A DNA stretch of 64,000 bases from Planctomycetota bacterium. Its GTDB lineage: Bacteria; Planctomycetota; UBA1135; GCA-002686595. The notes beneath the pieces are model-generated. The model searched no databases, was not told the DNA's origin, and worked only from the letters and a program-made list of their open reading frames with translations. Position 1 is the stretch's first letter. Each line of letters begins with the position of its first letter. Position numbers and translations under genes: made by a program. Positions 16,931 to 26,265 of the stretch are shown here, piece by piece. The stretch lies in NCBI GenBank assembly GCA_016714045.1, contig JADJNY010000006.1:372001-436000 (forward strand), given 5' to 3'.

Positions 16931-18243
16931 TGAAGTCCGCCGCCACGAAGAACACGTCGTCCTCCCCCACCGGATCCCCGTCGCAAGAGCACTCCGCACT
17001 CGGCGCCCTGCGCGAAGTGCCCTTCATGGGCGTGATCTTCGTCGTGCACGAAGCGTCGAAACTCGGGTTTCGAAACGGGCACCCCGACTGGTGCAACCTC
17101 GGCCAGGGCCAGCCCGAGGTCGGACCGATGGAGGGCGCGCCGAAACGCATCGACCACGTCGACCTCCTGCCCGAAGACCACGCGTACGGTCCGCTCGGCG
17201 GCACGGACGAGTTGCGGGAAGCGATCGCCGCGCACGTGAACCGGCTCTTCCGGAAGGGCAAGACGCCCTACACGAAGTCCAACGTGTGCGTCGCGCAGGG
17301 CGGACGCCTAGCACTGACGCGCGCGATGGCGGCGCTCGGCGCGGTCAACGTCGGCTACCAGCTCCCCGACTACACCGCGTACGAGGACATGTTCGAGCTC
17401 CACCTCGCGCGTCTCCACCCCGTGCCGATCCGCGCGCGGCCCGAGGACGGCTTCCTCGTGCCGGCGCAGCGCCTGCTCGCGGAGATCGACGCGCAGGGCC
17501 TCGCGGCGCTCGTGCTCTCGAACCCGTGCAACCCGACCGGCAACGTGCTCCAAGGCAAGGAGCTCGAGACGCTCGTCGCCGGCGCTCGCGCCCGCGGCAC
17601 GACGCTCGTCCTCGACGAGTTCTACTCGCACTTCCTCTACACGCCCGATGGCAAGCCGGGCGCGGGTCCCGTCAGCGGCGCCGCGTTCGTCGACGACGTC
17701 GAGCGCGACCCCGTGATCCTGATCGACGGCTTGACGAAGAGCTTCCGCTATCCCGGCTGGCGCGTCGGCTGGGCGATCGGACCCTCCGCGATGATGGAGA
17801 CGCTCGCGCGCACCGCGAGCTCGATCGACGGCGGCCCGTCGCGCATCGCGCAACGCGCCGCGCTGAAGGCCCTCGAGCCCGCGTACGCCGACCAGGAGAC
17901 GACCGCGCTGCGCGTCGCGTTCGCCGCGAAGCGCAACCTGATGATCGAGCGCCTCGAGCGGATGGGCGTGCGCTTCGCGCGGAAGAGCGAGGGCACGTTC
18001 TACTGCTGGGGCTCGCTCGAGAAGCTGCCCGCGCCCTTCGACGACGCCATGACGTTCTTCCGCCGCGCGCTCGAGCACAAGGTGATGACCGTGCCCGGCG
18101 AGTTCTTCGACGTGAACCCCGGCAAGCGCCGCCGCGGACCGTCGCCCTACCGGCAGTGGATGCGGTTCAGCTTCGGCCCGCCGAAGGCGAACGTCGAGAT
18201 GGGGCTCGATCGGCTCGAAGCGATGTTGAAGGCCGGTCGGTAG
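16931..18243 (+). CDS. Class I/II pyridoxal-phosphate aminotransferase
   Basis: About 437 residues, fold type I PLP enzyme of the aspartate aminotransferase superfamily. Motifs in order: CNLGQGQPEVGP, DHAYGPLGGTDELREAI, VCVAQGGRLAL (cofactor phosphate region), SNPCNPTGNVL, LVLDEFYSHF (Asp that binds the pyridine N), DGLTKSFRYPGWRVGW (Schiff-base Lys), and MRFSFGPPKANVEMG near the end (the substrate-carboxylate Arg region). The first ~25 residues are low complexity. The start is uncertain between GTG 16931 and ATG 16919. It is divergent from the ABC importer. The amino acid substrate cannot be told. Confidence 0.9.
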
Positions 18244-18254
18244 CGCGAGGGCGC

Positions 18255-21212
18255 GTGGACCCCGCTCGCCCGTCGTCTCCCCCGCCGGAACGCCATCCGG
18301 GCCACGTGGCGCTCGTGCGCGAGCTCGTCCTCGCGCTCGGAGTGCTGCTGGTCCTCGTCGTCGCGTTCCTCGAGAAGCCGCTCGCGAACTTCGCCACGCA
18401 CCACTACACGAGCGCCGACGTCACGCAGTCCTTCGCGCTGACGCGCACCGAACCGGCGCACGCCCCGCAGAACCAGCGGCTGTCGGATCCGGCGGTGGAG
18501 ATGCTCCCGTGGCTCCTCCACTCGCGCGACGAGCTCTGCGCGGGCCGTTTCCCGCTGTGGAACGACTACAACGGCTGCGGAGTCCCGCATTTCGCGAACG
18601 CGCAGTCGGCGGTGCTGTCGCCGTTCAGCGTGCCGTACTACGTGCTCCCCTTGCGGGCCGCGCTGCTCGTCACGGCGGCGGCGAAGCTGCTCCTCGCGGC
18701 GCTGTTCGCGTGGCTCTTCCTGCGGCGCATTGGGCTCGCGTTCTGGCCGGCGCTCTTCGGCGCGACGAGCTTCGCTTGGTGCGGGCACAACGTGACGCTG
18801 CTCGCCTACCCGCACTCGTCCGTCGTCGTCGCGCTGCCCGCCGGGCTCTTCTACGCCGAGCTCGCCTGCGCGCGTTTGTGGGAGCGGCTCTCCGGCCGCG
18901 CGAGCGCCCTGCTGGGTCTCGCTGCGAGCCTCGCGGCGGGCGCGTTCGCGGGACAGCCCGAGCCGTTCCTCTTCTGCGCGCTCGGCGTCGGAGCGTGGAC
19001 GGCGTTCCGCGTGTTCGAGCTCGCGCGCGTGCACGGCGGCCCCGATCGATGGCGGCGGGCCGCGGCGTGCTCCGCGTGGCTCGGCGGTTCGGCGCTCGCG
19101 GCCACGCTGGTCGCGGCGGTGCAGATGATCCCGTTCCTCGAGTACTCGAGGAACAGCCACGCGCTGCTCGTTCGCAATGCGCCGCAGGCCCTGCCGATCG
19201 GCGAGCTCTGGCCGTTCCTCATCTTCCCGAACCTGCTCGGCAACCCCGCCAAGCTCGCGCCCGGCTGGCCGGACGGACCGCGGCCCGACTTCGAGCTCGT
19301 CCACGCGAGCACGACGAGCGCGCTCGTCGTCTTCCTCGCGCTCGTGTCGATCGCATGGATCCGGCGTTCGCGCGCGCACGCCTTCTTCGTGGCGTGGATG
19401 CTCGCATGGGTGCTGTACGCGTACGACGTCCTCGGCTTCGGGAACGCCCTCGGCAGCCTCTTGCCGAGTTTCGGCATCGCGCCGATGAACCGCAGCCAGC
19501 CGCTCGGCGTGTTCGCGCTGTGCGCGAGCGCCGCGTTCGCGGTCGAGCGCGTCGCCGAGCTCCGCGGGCGCGCGCGGCTCGTCACGGCGTGCGTCGCGCT
19601 CGCGCTCGCGGCGTCGTGCGCGTGGCTCGCGGCGAGCGAGGCCCACGTCCGCCTCGATCGATTCCTCGCCCGCAATGCCGCGCCGGACGACTTCGTGCGC
19701 TACGCGCGCGACCACGTGACCACGATGCTCGCGCTGTTCGCAGCGGGCCTCGCGCTCGTGCTCCTGAAGCCGTGGCTGCGCCCGCGCGCGGCGAGCTGGA
19801 CCGCGGGTGCCGCGCTCGTCGGCGTCGCGTTCGTGCCCTGGGGGTGGATGCTGCGCAACTACAACCCGACCGTGCCGGACCGCACGGTGCTCCCGCGCAC
19901 CGACGCGATCGACCGCCTGCGGTTGCTCGTGCGCGACGAGCGCGTGCTGATCTTCGGCGCGGATGGGCTCCCGCCGGACACGAACCTCGAGTACGGACTG
20001 CGCGTCCCGGCCAACTACGACGCGCTCGACGTCGCACGCTACGAAGCGCTGTGGCGAGCGCACTTCGGAGACGGCGGCAACGGGCACGTGGCGCATCGCT
20101 CGACGCTCGCGGGCCTGTCGCTGCTCGGCGTGCGCTTCGTCCTGACCCGCGGCGCGTGGTTGCCCGTCGAAACGACGTTCGCGGGCTTGGAGCCTGCGGA
20201 GCGCCAGCGATTCCGCGCGGGCGCCGTGGTGCCCGGGCGCGAGATCACGCAGACCTTCACCGCGAGCGAGAACGGCCTGCAGGGCCTCCGCATCGAGGTC
20301 GCGACGGACGCGCGCGCGAACCGCTGCACGCTGTGGCTCGCGCTCGAGGACCTGGAGCGCGGCACGCTCGTCGATCTGCAGTCGCTCGACGCCTCGATGC
20401 TGCGCGCCGACGAGCGCGAGCGCTGCGAGATCGTGTTCCGCTTCGACCCGGTGCGCGACTCGCGCGCGCGCCGTTTCCGGTTCACGCTTTCGTCCTCGGA
20501 CGCGACCGCTTCCCAATGCGTGCTCGCGCTGGCGCGGCGCGACTTCGCCGAGACGGAGCGGATCGCGCTCGTCGAGCGCACGACGCCGCCGATCACCGAG
20601 TACATCCCCGGCGAGCTCCGCTCCGGCGCCGAGGTCGTGCAGGGCGGGCTCGTGCTCGACCTCTCCTACCGGCGCGAGCTCTTCCGACGCGTCACCGAGT
20701 TCGAAGGCTTCACGCTGTGGAAGTACGAAGAGGGCCGCGAGCCGTTCACGTTCGCGACGCGCGCGCTGCCGGCACGCGACGAACGTGAGAGCCTCGCGCT
20801 GACGCTCGCCCGTGGCTTCGACCCTCGACGCGACGTGATCCTGCCGGCCTCGGCGGCGCGCTCGACGACCACCTCCGACTGCGCCCTGCCCGACGCGAGC
20901 GTCGCCGTCGTGGAGCAGGAGTCGACGCGCTCGCGCGTGCTCGTGCGCAGCTCCACGCCGGGCTGGCTCGTCGCATCGCAGCCCTTCTACCCCGGCTGGA
21001 AAGCGCTCGTGAACGGCGTCGAACGACCGCTCCTCCCCGCGAACCACGCCCTGTGCGCGGTCGAGCTCCCCGCAGGCGCGAACGAAGTCGAGCTCGTCTA
21101 CGCGCCCCGCTCGCTCCAACGCGGACTCGCCCTCTCCATCGTCGGCCTCCTGCTGCTCGCCCTCGGCTGGATCGCCCTGCGCCGACGCGAACTCCGCGAA
21201 CGCACGCATTGA
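18255..21212 (+). CDS. YfhO-like large membrane protein
   Basis: 985 residues. After a short Pro-rich N-terminus comes the first membrane helix (LVLALGVLLVLVVAFL), an extracytoplasmic loop with the DVTQSFAL...FPLWNDYNGCGVPHFANAQ pattern, then about ten more helices to residue ~560, an exported domain of ~370 residues, and a final helix (GLALSIVGLLLLALGWIAL) with a basic tail. The first loop (FPLWN, GxPhFANaQ) and the C-terminal GWLVASQPFYPGWKALVNG are typical of the YfhO family, GT-C-fold proteins linked to glycosylation of cell-wall polymers. GTG at 18255 has GAGG 6 nt upstream and lies 11 nt after the aminotransferase stop. Exact reaction unknown. Confidence 0.85.
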   Translation: MDPARPSSPPPERHPGHVALVRELVLALGVLLVLVVAFLEKPLANFATHHYTSADVTQSFALTRTEPAHAPQNQRLSDPAVEMLPWLLHSRDELCAGRFPLWNDYNGCGVPHFANAQSAVLSPFSVPYYVLPLRAALLVTAAAKLLLAALFAWLFLRRIGLAFWPALFGATSFAWCGHNVTLLAYPHSSVVVALPAGLFYAELACARLWERLSGRASALLGLAASLAAGAFAGQPEPFLFCALGVGAWTAFRVFELARVHGGPDRWRRAAACSAWLGGSALAATLVAAVQMIPFLEYSRNSHALLVRNAPQALPIGELWPFLIFPNLLGNPAKLAPGWPDGPRPDFELVHASTTSALVVFLALVSIAWIRRSRAHAFFVAWMLAWVLYAYDVLGFGNALGSLLPSFGIAPMNRSQPLGVFALCASAAFAVERVAELRGRARLVTACVALALAASCAWLAASEAHVRLDRFLARNAAPDDFVRYARDHVTTMLALFAAGLALVLLKPWLRPRAASWTAGAALVGVAFVPWGWMLRNYNPTVPDRTVLPRTDAIDRLRLLVRDERVLIFGADGLPPDTNLEYGLRVPANYDALDVARYEALWRAHFGDGGNGHVAHRSTLAGLSLLGVRFVLTRGAWLPVETTFAGLEPAERQRFRAGAVVPGREITQTFTASENGLQGLRIEVATDARANRCTLWLALEDLERGTLVDLQSLDASMLRADERERCEIVFRFDPVRDSRARRFRFTLSSSDATASQCVLALARRDFAETERIALVERTTPPITEYIPGELRSGAEVVQGGLVLDLSYRRELFRRVTEFEGFTLWKYEEGREPFTFATRALPARDERESLALTLARGFDPRRDVILPASAARSTTTSDCALPDASVAVVEQESTRSRVLVRSSTPGWLVASQPFYPGWKALVNGVERPLLPANHALCAVELPAGANEVELVYAPRSLQRGLALSIVGLLLLALGWIALRRRELRERTH

Positions 21213-21524
21213 GCGACACCCCGCTCGTCACAGCGCGCCCCCATGAGATCGCGCCCGCGCCACGCGCCTCCACCGCCACCGCACGTTGCTGAGAGCCAAT
21301 CGAACTCCGCGTCATCACGGGCCGGTCCTCCGGCCCGTGCCAACGCGGAGTCCGGAATGCGAAGCATCCGAATGTGTTCCTTCGCGTCCCTTCCCCCTTG
21401 ATCGCCCCATCCGGCAATCGCGCTCCCGACCGACACCCGTCCCCACCACTCACCTCACGCGCCCTCTCACCCCTTGCTTGCCCCCACCCCGCAGGCATGA
21501 TGATGCCCCCCCAAGCGCGCCGAC
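21213..21524. other. 312-bp gene-free interval holding repeat copy C
   Basis: Contains copy C of the dispersed hairpin repeat (21288-21438) behind the YfhO-like gene in the same orientation. The flanks are pyrimidine-rich with nothing else recognised. Confidence 0.8.
21288..21438 (+). repeat. Dispersed intergenic hairpin repeat, copy C
   Basis: 151 bp. GCTGAGAGCC, then 22-nt arms at 21304-21325 and 21330-21351 with three internal mismatches around a TCCT loop, followed by GTCCGGAATGCGAAGCATCC, the segment ending TGTGTTCC, ATCCGGCAAT and CCCGACCGACACCC. Near-identical to copy A over most of its length, apart from the stem interior. Confidence 0.88.
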
Positions 21525-23039
21525 ATGCAATACGGCTTCCTCCTCGACCACCACCGCTGCATCGGCTGCCACGCCTGCACCGTCGCCTGCAAGTCCGAGA
21601 ACTCCGTCCCCGTCTCGAACTTCCGCACGTGGGTCAAGTACCAAGAAAAGGGCCGCTTCCCCGCCGTGAAGCGCCACTTCGCGGTCCTGCGCTGCAACCA
21701 GTGCACGTCGGCGCCGTGCGTCGAGATCTGCCCGGTGAACGCGCTCTCGAAGCGCCAGGACGGCATCGTCGACCTCGACAAGGACGCGTGCATCGGCTGC
21801 CGCGCGTGCATGCAGGGCTGCCCGTACGACGCGATCTACCTGAACGAGGATTCGGGCTCCGCCGAGAAGTGCCACTACTGCGCGCACCGCGTCGAGAAAG
21901 GCCTCGAACCCGCGTGCGTCGTCGTCTGCCCCGAGCAGGCGATCGTCTCGGGCGACCTCTCCGATCCGAAGTCGCGCATCGCGCAAATGATCGCCGCGAA
22001 CGAGACGCTCGTGCGCCGCCCCGAGCAGAACACCGGCCCGAACGTCCACTACAAGGGCGTCGAGCCGACGATGCTGAAGCCCGGCCTCGCCGAGCGACCC
22101 GAGACGTACCTGTGGAGCGATCGCCCGCCGCACAAGCGCGAGGCGTGGCCCGCGGACGTGCCGACGGACCCCGACAACCGCGTCGTGCTCGACGCCGGCC
22201 ACCGCGTCGAGTGGGGCTGGCACGTCAGCGCGTACCTCGTGACGAAGGGCGTCGCGGCGGGCGCCGCGGTGCTCGCGCCGTTCCTCGGCATGCTCGGCAT
22301 CGAGGGCTTCGCGCGCGACTGGCTGCCGGAGCTCGCTGCGCTCGTCTTCACGCTCGTGACGACGTTCCTGCTCGTGCACGACCTCGCGCGCCCGCAGTAC
22401 TTCTTCCGTCTGCTCACGCGGCCGAACACGCGGAGCTGGCTCGTCAAGGGCGGCTGGATCCTGTCCGCGTTCGGCCTGATCCTGCCCGCGATCCTCGCGC
22501 TGCGCTTCCTCGGGATGCCCGAACTCGCCGACCCGCTGCGCTGGGCGAGCGCCGTGATCGGCCTCGCGGTCGCGGGCTACACCGCGTTCCTCTTCCAGCA
22601 GTGCGAAGGGCGCGACCTGTGGCAGGGCAAGCTCGTGCTCCCGCACCTGCTCGTGCAAGCCGTCCTGTGCGGCGCGGTGCTCTACCTGCCGTTCGCCGAC
22701 GAGCCCGCTGCGTTGTCGCGCGTGCTGGGCGCCGCGCTCGTGCTGCACCTCGTCGTGATGCTCGCGGAGCAGCGCAAGAAGCACTTCCGCACGGAGAACG
22801 AGCGCCAGGCGACGGGCTTCCTCTCCGTCGTCGGCTGGGGCCCGTTCCGTAGTGCGTACCTCGCCGCAAAGGTGATCGGATGCGCGCTGCCCGCGGTGCT
22901 CGTGCTCGCGGCCGGCTTCGCGGCGCCCGCGACGGGTGCCTCCGCGCTGCTCGCCACGGCGGGCGCGTGCGCGCTCTTCGGTCTGTACCTGTTCGAGCAC
23001 AGCTTCGTGCGCGCGGGGCAGCTGCCGCCGCTCTCCTGA
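21525..23039 (+). CDS. 4Fe-4S ferredoxin (NrfC/PsrB-type) fused to NrfD/DmsC-like membrane subunit
   Basis: 504 residues joining two usually separate subunits. Residues 1 to ~190 hold four Cys clusters for [4Fe-4S] centres: CIGCHACTVAC, CNQCTSAPCVEIC, CIGCRACMQGC, and CHYC with the later CVVVC. Residues ~225-500 are about eight to nine helices of the NrfD/DmsC type, the quinone-reacting anchor. The tail EHSFVRAGQLPPLS is typical. There is no Tat signal, so the FeS part probably faces the cytoplasm. Its natural partner is the molybdopterin subunit at 27688-30471, also without Tat signal, now 4.6 kb away with other genes between. Direction and donor are unknown. Confidence 0.92.
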   Translation: MQYGFLLDHHRCIGCHACTVACKSENSVPVSNFRTWVKYQEKGRFPAVKRHFAVLRCNQCTSAPCVEICPVNALSKRQDGIVDLDKDACIGCRACMQGCPYDAIYLNEDSGSAEKCHYCAHRVEKGLEPACVVVCPEQAIVSGDLSDPKSRIAQMIAANETLVRRPEQNTGPNVHYKGVEPTMLKPGLAERPETYLWSDRPPHKREAWPADVPTDPDNRVVLDAGHRVEWGWHVSAYLVTKGVAAGAAVLAPFLGMLGIEGFARDWLPELAALVFTLVTTFLLVHDLARPQYFFRLLTRPNTRSWLVKGGWILSAFGLILPAILALRFLGMPELADPLRWASAVIGLAVAGYTAFLFQQCEGRDLWQGKLVLPHLLVQAVLCGAVLYLPFADEPAALSRVLGAALVLHLVVMLAEQRKKHFRTENERQATGFLSVVGWGPFRSAYLAAKVIGCALPAVLVLAAGFAAPATGASALLATAGACALFGLYLFEHSFVRAGQLPPLS

Positions 23040-23084
23040 GAGCCCGCGCTCGTCCGGCCATCGAGCCGCGAGCGCGCCTCGCTC

Positions 23085-23100
23085 CCCGGCCCTTGCCGGG
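23085..23100 (+). terminator. Short GC hairpin after the FeS/NrfD gene
   Basis: CCCGGC, loop CCTT, GCCGGG, 46 nt after the stop codon. No T run. Weak terminator candidate. Confidence 0.3.
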
Positions 23101-23242
23101 CCTCAGGCAACAGGTCCACCGAGCTCCCCCTCGCGGATTTCGGAGGTGACTGCAACGATCAGAGTGGAGGAAACGAGTACGGGCCCAACGCCCGTTCCCC
23201 AGGCCGCACAGCCCATCGGCCTCTCGCACCCATCGCATCCGC

Positions 23243-26006
23243 ATGTCCCCCTCGCTCGCCACCCGCTCTCGACGCCTCGCCTTCTTCCTCGGCGTGTTCG
23301 CCCTCGCGTTCGCCGCGCGCGCGAGCGCGCAGTGCGCCGCCTTCTCGCCCGGGTTCGGCCCGCGCGGCGTGAACGGGTCCGTGACCGCCGCGGTCGAATG
23401 GAACGACGGCTCCGGGAGCGGTCCGTGCCTCTTCGTGACCGGCTCGTTCACGAGCGCGGGCGACGAGCTCGCGTCGAACATCGCGAAGTGGGACGGCGAG
23501 CGTTGGACGCCGCTCGGGATCGGACTCAGCGGGTCGGGGCGCGCGCTCGCCGTCCACGACGACGGCACGGGGGCGAAGCTCTACGTCGGCGGCGACTTCC
23601 GCTTCGCGGGCGGCGTGCTCGTCGACAAGATCGCCTGCTGGGACGGTGTGAACTGGTCGGCGGTCGGCGGACTGGGCTTCAACGGCTCGGTGGGTGCGCT
23701 CGAGGTGTACGACGCCGGGAGCGGGCCCGAGCTCTACGCCGGCGGCCAGTTCAACGTGCAGGTCGTGACGCAGCTCCAGCTCAACGGGCTCGCGCGCCTC
23801 TCCGGAGGAGCTTGGGTGCCTGTCGGAACCGGACTCCCCTTCGGCTCGAACGTGCGCGCGCTCGAAGTCCACGACGACGGCACGGGATCGAAGCTGTGGA
23901 TCGGTGGCACGCTCGGCGCGAGCAACCTGCAGACGTGGAACGGGAGCGCGATCGCGAGCCCTGGGTTCAGCACGGACTCCTTCGTGACGACGCTCGTCTC
24001 GCACGACGACGGCGGCGGCCCCGCGCTGTTCCTCGGCGGGCAATTCACGACAGCGGGCGGACAGCCCGCGAACCACGTCGCGCGCTGGCGCGGCGGGAGC
24101 ATCGCGACGCTCGGCGCGGGACTCGATCAACTGCCGTGGACGCTCGCGAGCTTCGACGACGGCACGGGAAGCGCGCTCTACGCGGGCGGCAGCTTCCAGA
24201 CGGCCGGCGGCGCGCCCGCGCCGTGGCTCGCGCGCTGGAATGGAGCGAGTTGGTCGCCGCTCGGGGCGGGCGTCGACTCGGCCGTGTGCGCGTTCGCCGT
24301 GCACGACGACGGGAGCGGAACCGCGCTCTTCGTCGGCGGCAGCTTCCACACGGCCGGCGACGTCGGCGCGGTCGGTCTCACGCGCTGGCGGAGCGGCACG
24401 TGGTCGAACGTCGGCACGAGCCAGGGCCTCGACGGCTTCGTCGATGCGGTCGAGACCTTCGACGACGGCAGCGGGAGCGCGCTCTACGTCGGCGGTCCCT
24501 TGAAGTCCGCGGGCGGCGTGCTCGGCACGCTCTTCCGCTGGAACGGGACGGCGTGGACCGCGCTGCGGAACGAGCCCGGCTGGCGCACGCTCGACTTCGC
24601 GGTCGCCGACCTCGGCGGCGGCCCCGAGCTCTATGCCGCGGAGAACAAGATCAACGGTTTCGAGTTCCGCCTCCTGCGCTGGGACGGAGCGACCTGGATC
24701 GTCGAGCATCATCAGGTCAGCGCGTCCTGCTCGACGCTCGAGCCGTGGGTCGATGGCCTCGGCGCGAGCCTCGCGGTCGGCGGGCTTTTCTCGAACCTCG
24801 CGGGCGTCCCCGGCACGTCCGCGGTCGCGCGCTGGAACGGCACGACGTGGAGCGCGTTCGGGAGCGGACTCCCGGGCACGCTCACGAACGTGCCCGCGCT
24901 CCCGCGCGTTCGACGACGGCTCGGGAACGGCGCTGTTCGCCGCCGTGACTCCGATCACGGCGACGGGCACGTTCGTCGACGAGCGCATCGTGCGCTGGGA
25001 CGGATCGACGTGGTCCGTAGCGGGCGCGGGGCTCAACTCCGCGCCCGCGACGCTCGCGACGTTCGACGACGGCTCGGGGCTCGCGCTCTACGCCGGCGGA
25101 TCGTTCACGGCGAGCGGCGCGACGCCGATCGCGCGCGTCGCGCGCTGGACCAACGCGGGCTGGGTCGCGGGCCCCGCGGGCCTCGTCACCGGCGGCGTCA
25201 ACTCCCTCGCGGCGTACGACGACGGCAGCGGGCACGGCCTCGAGCTGTACGCGAGCGGCGCGTTCACGCTCGCGAACGTCCCGGGCCTTCCGAACATCGC
25301 GCGCCTCCGCGGCGGCGCGTGGCAGACGATCACGCTCGCGTCGCCGGGCATCACGTCGATCGGCGGCGAGCTCGCGGTGTTCGACGACCAGCTCGGCCCC
25401 GGGCCCGCGCTGTACGTCTCGGGCAGCCTGAGCGCGGCCGACGGGCTGCCGTCGATGAGCCTCGCGCGCTACGCGCCGACGGGTCTCGCGGGTTGCGCGG
25501 GCGATCCGGGCGTCGCGTTCTGCTTCGGCGACGCGCTCGACACGCAGGTGACACAGGTGTGCCCGTGCGCGAACTACGGCGCGCCGCGGCACGGTTGCGC
25601 GAACAGCGCCAACGCGAACGGAGCGCTACTCGTCGCGACGGGCTCGACGGCGATCGACGTCGGCACGGGCACGGACACGGTCGTGCTCGCCAGCTCCGGC
25701 ATGCCCGCGACGGCGAGCTTGGGCTCGGTGTTCTTGCAGGGCGACGCGGAGTTCCCGGGCGGCACGGTGTTCGGCGACGGCGTGCGCTGCGTCGACGGCG
25801 CGCTCGTGCGCCTCGCGTACAAGCCCAACCTCGGCGGCGCGGCGCAGTTCCCCGAAGCGGGCAACCTGTCCTTGTCGCAGCGCGGCGGCGTCGTGCCGGG
25901 GAGCGGCGTCGCGCGCTCGTACCAGACGTACTACCGCTCCGCGTCGGCCGTGTTCTGCCCGCCCGCGACGTTCAATGTGACGAACGGCGTGCGCGTCCAC
26001 TGGTAG
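23243..26006 (+). CDS. Secreted repeat protein with planctomycete-type Cys-rich C-terminus (one frameshift)
   Basis: About 920 residues after correction. A signal peptide ends ARASAQ. Then come roughly a dozen ~50-residue repeats, each with DDGSGxALYVGG, xFTSAGG, IARWDGxxW and LGxGL, the pattern of Kelch/beta-propeller-like cell-surface proteins. The last ~170 residues form a different module, CPCANYG...HGCANSANANGAL, later FGDGVRCVDGALVRLAY and NVTNGVRVHW, known to me from planctomycete secreted proteins. The frame changes at about 24901-24903; removing one C from CCC gives ALRAFDDGSGTALF and restores a multiple of three. No ligand can be named. The ATG at 23243 is the only start that gives a signal peptide. 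Confidence 0.82.
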
Positions 26007-26059
26007 CGGCGCGGCGCGCGGCACACCCGAAGGGAGCGCGCTCCGAGGCGCGCAATGGC

Positions 26060-26123
26060 GCATTCGGACTCGACTCGGACCTCGTCGAGCACGACTTCGT
26101 GCGCGCGGGACGCCCGCCGCCGC
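26060..26123 (+). pseudogene. Relic of the FeS/NrfD gene 3' end, copy 1
   Basis: One frame reads FGL, then EHDFVRAGRPPPLS, against FGL...EHSFVRAGQLPPLS at the end of the gene at 21525-23039. The DNA matches at GAGCAC, CTTCGTGCGCGCGGG and CCGCCGCTCTCC. There is no stop at the homologous place and no upstream reading frame. Confidence 0.55.
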
Positions 26124-26217
26124 TCTCCGGACGACCTCGCGCCAACGTATGGCGCGCGCCTGGAGCGCGCGGCGAATCCAGGGAAGCGACGAGGACCGAT
26201 TGGCCGTGCCCGTGCTG

Positions 26218-26265
26218 GCGAATGCGCTCGTACCGCGCGGGTCAGCTCCCGCCGCTGTCTCGACC
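26218..26265 (+). pseudogene. Relic of the FeS/NrfD gene 3' end, copy 2
   Basis: A second, shorter remnant reading YRAGQLPPLS, nine of ten residues identical to the C-terminus of the gene at 21525-23039. It overlaps the 3' end of nhaA on the other strand, so about 24 bases are shared with coding sequence. Confidence 0.5.

Noticed and set aside
16045..17235. Minus-strand open frame spanning the binding-protein start and the divergent aminotransferase
   Set aside because: It is an out-of-frame shadow of both genes. The real binding-protein frame is supported by motifs on both sides of the UGA.
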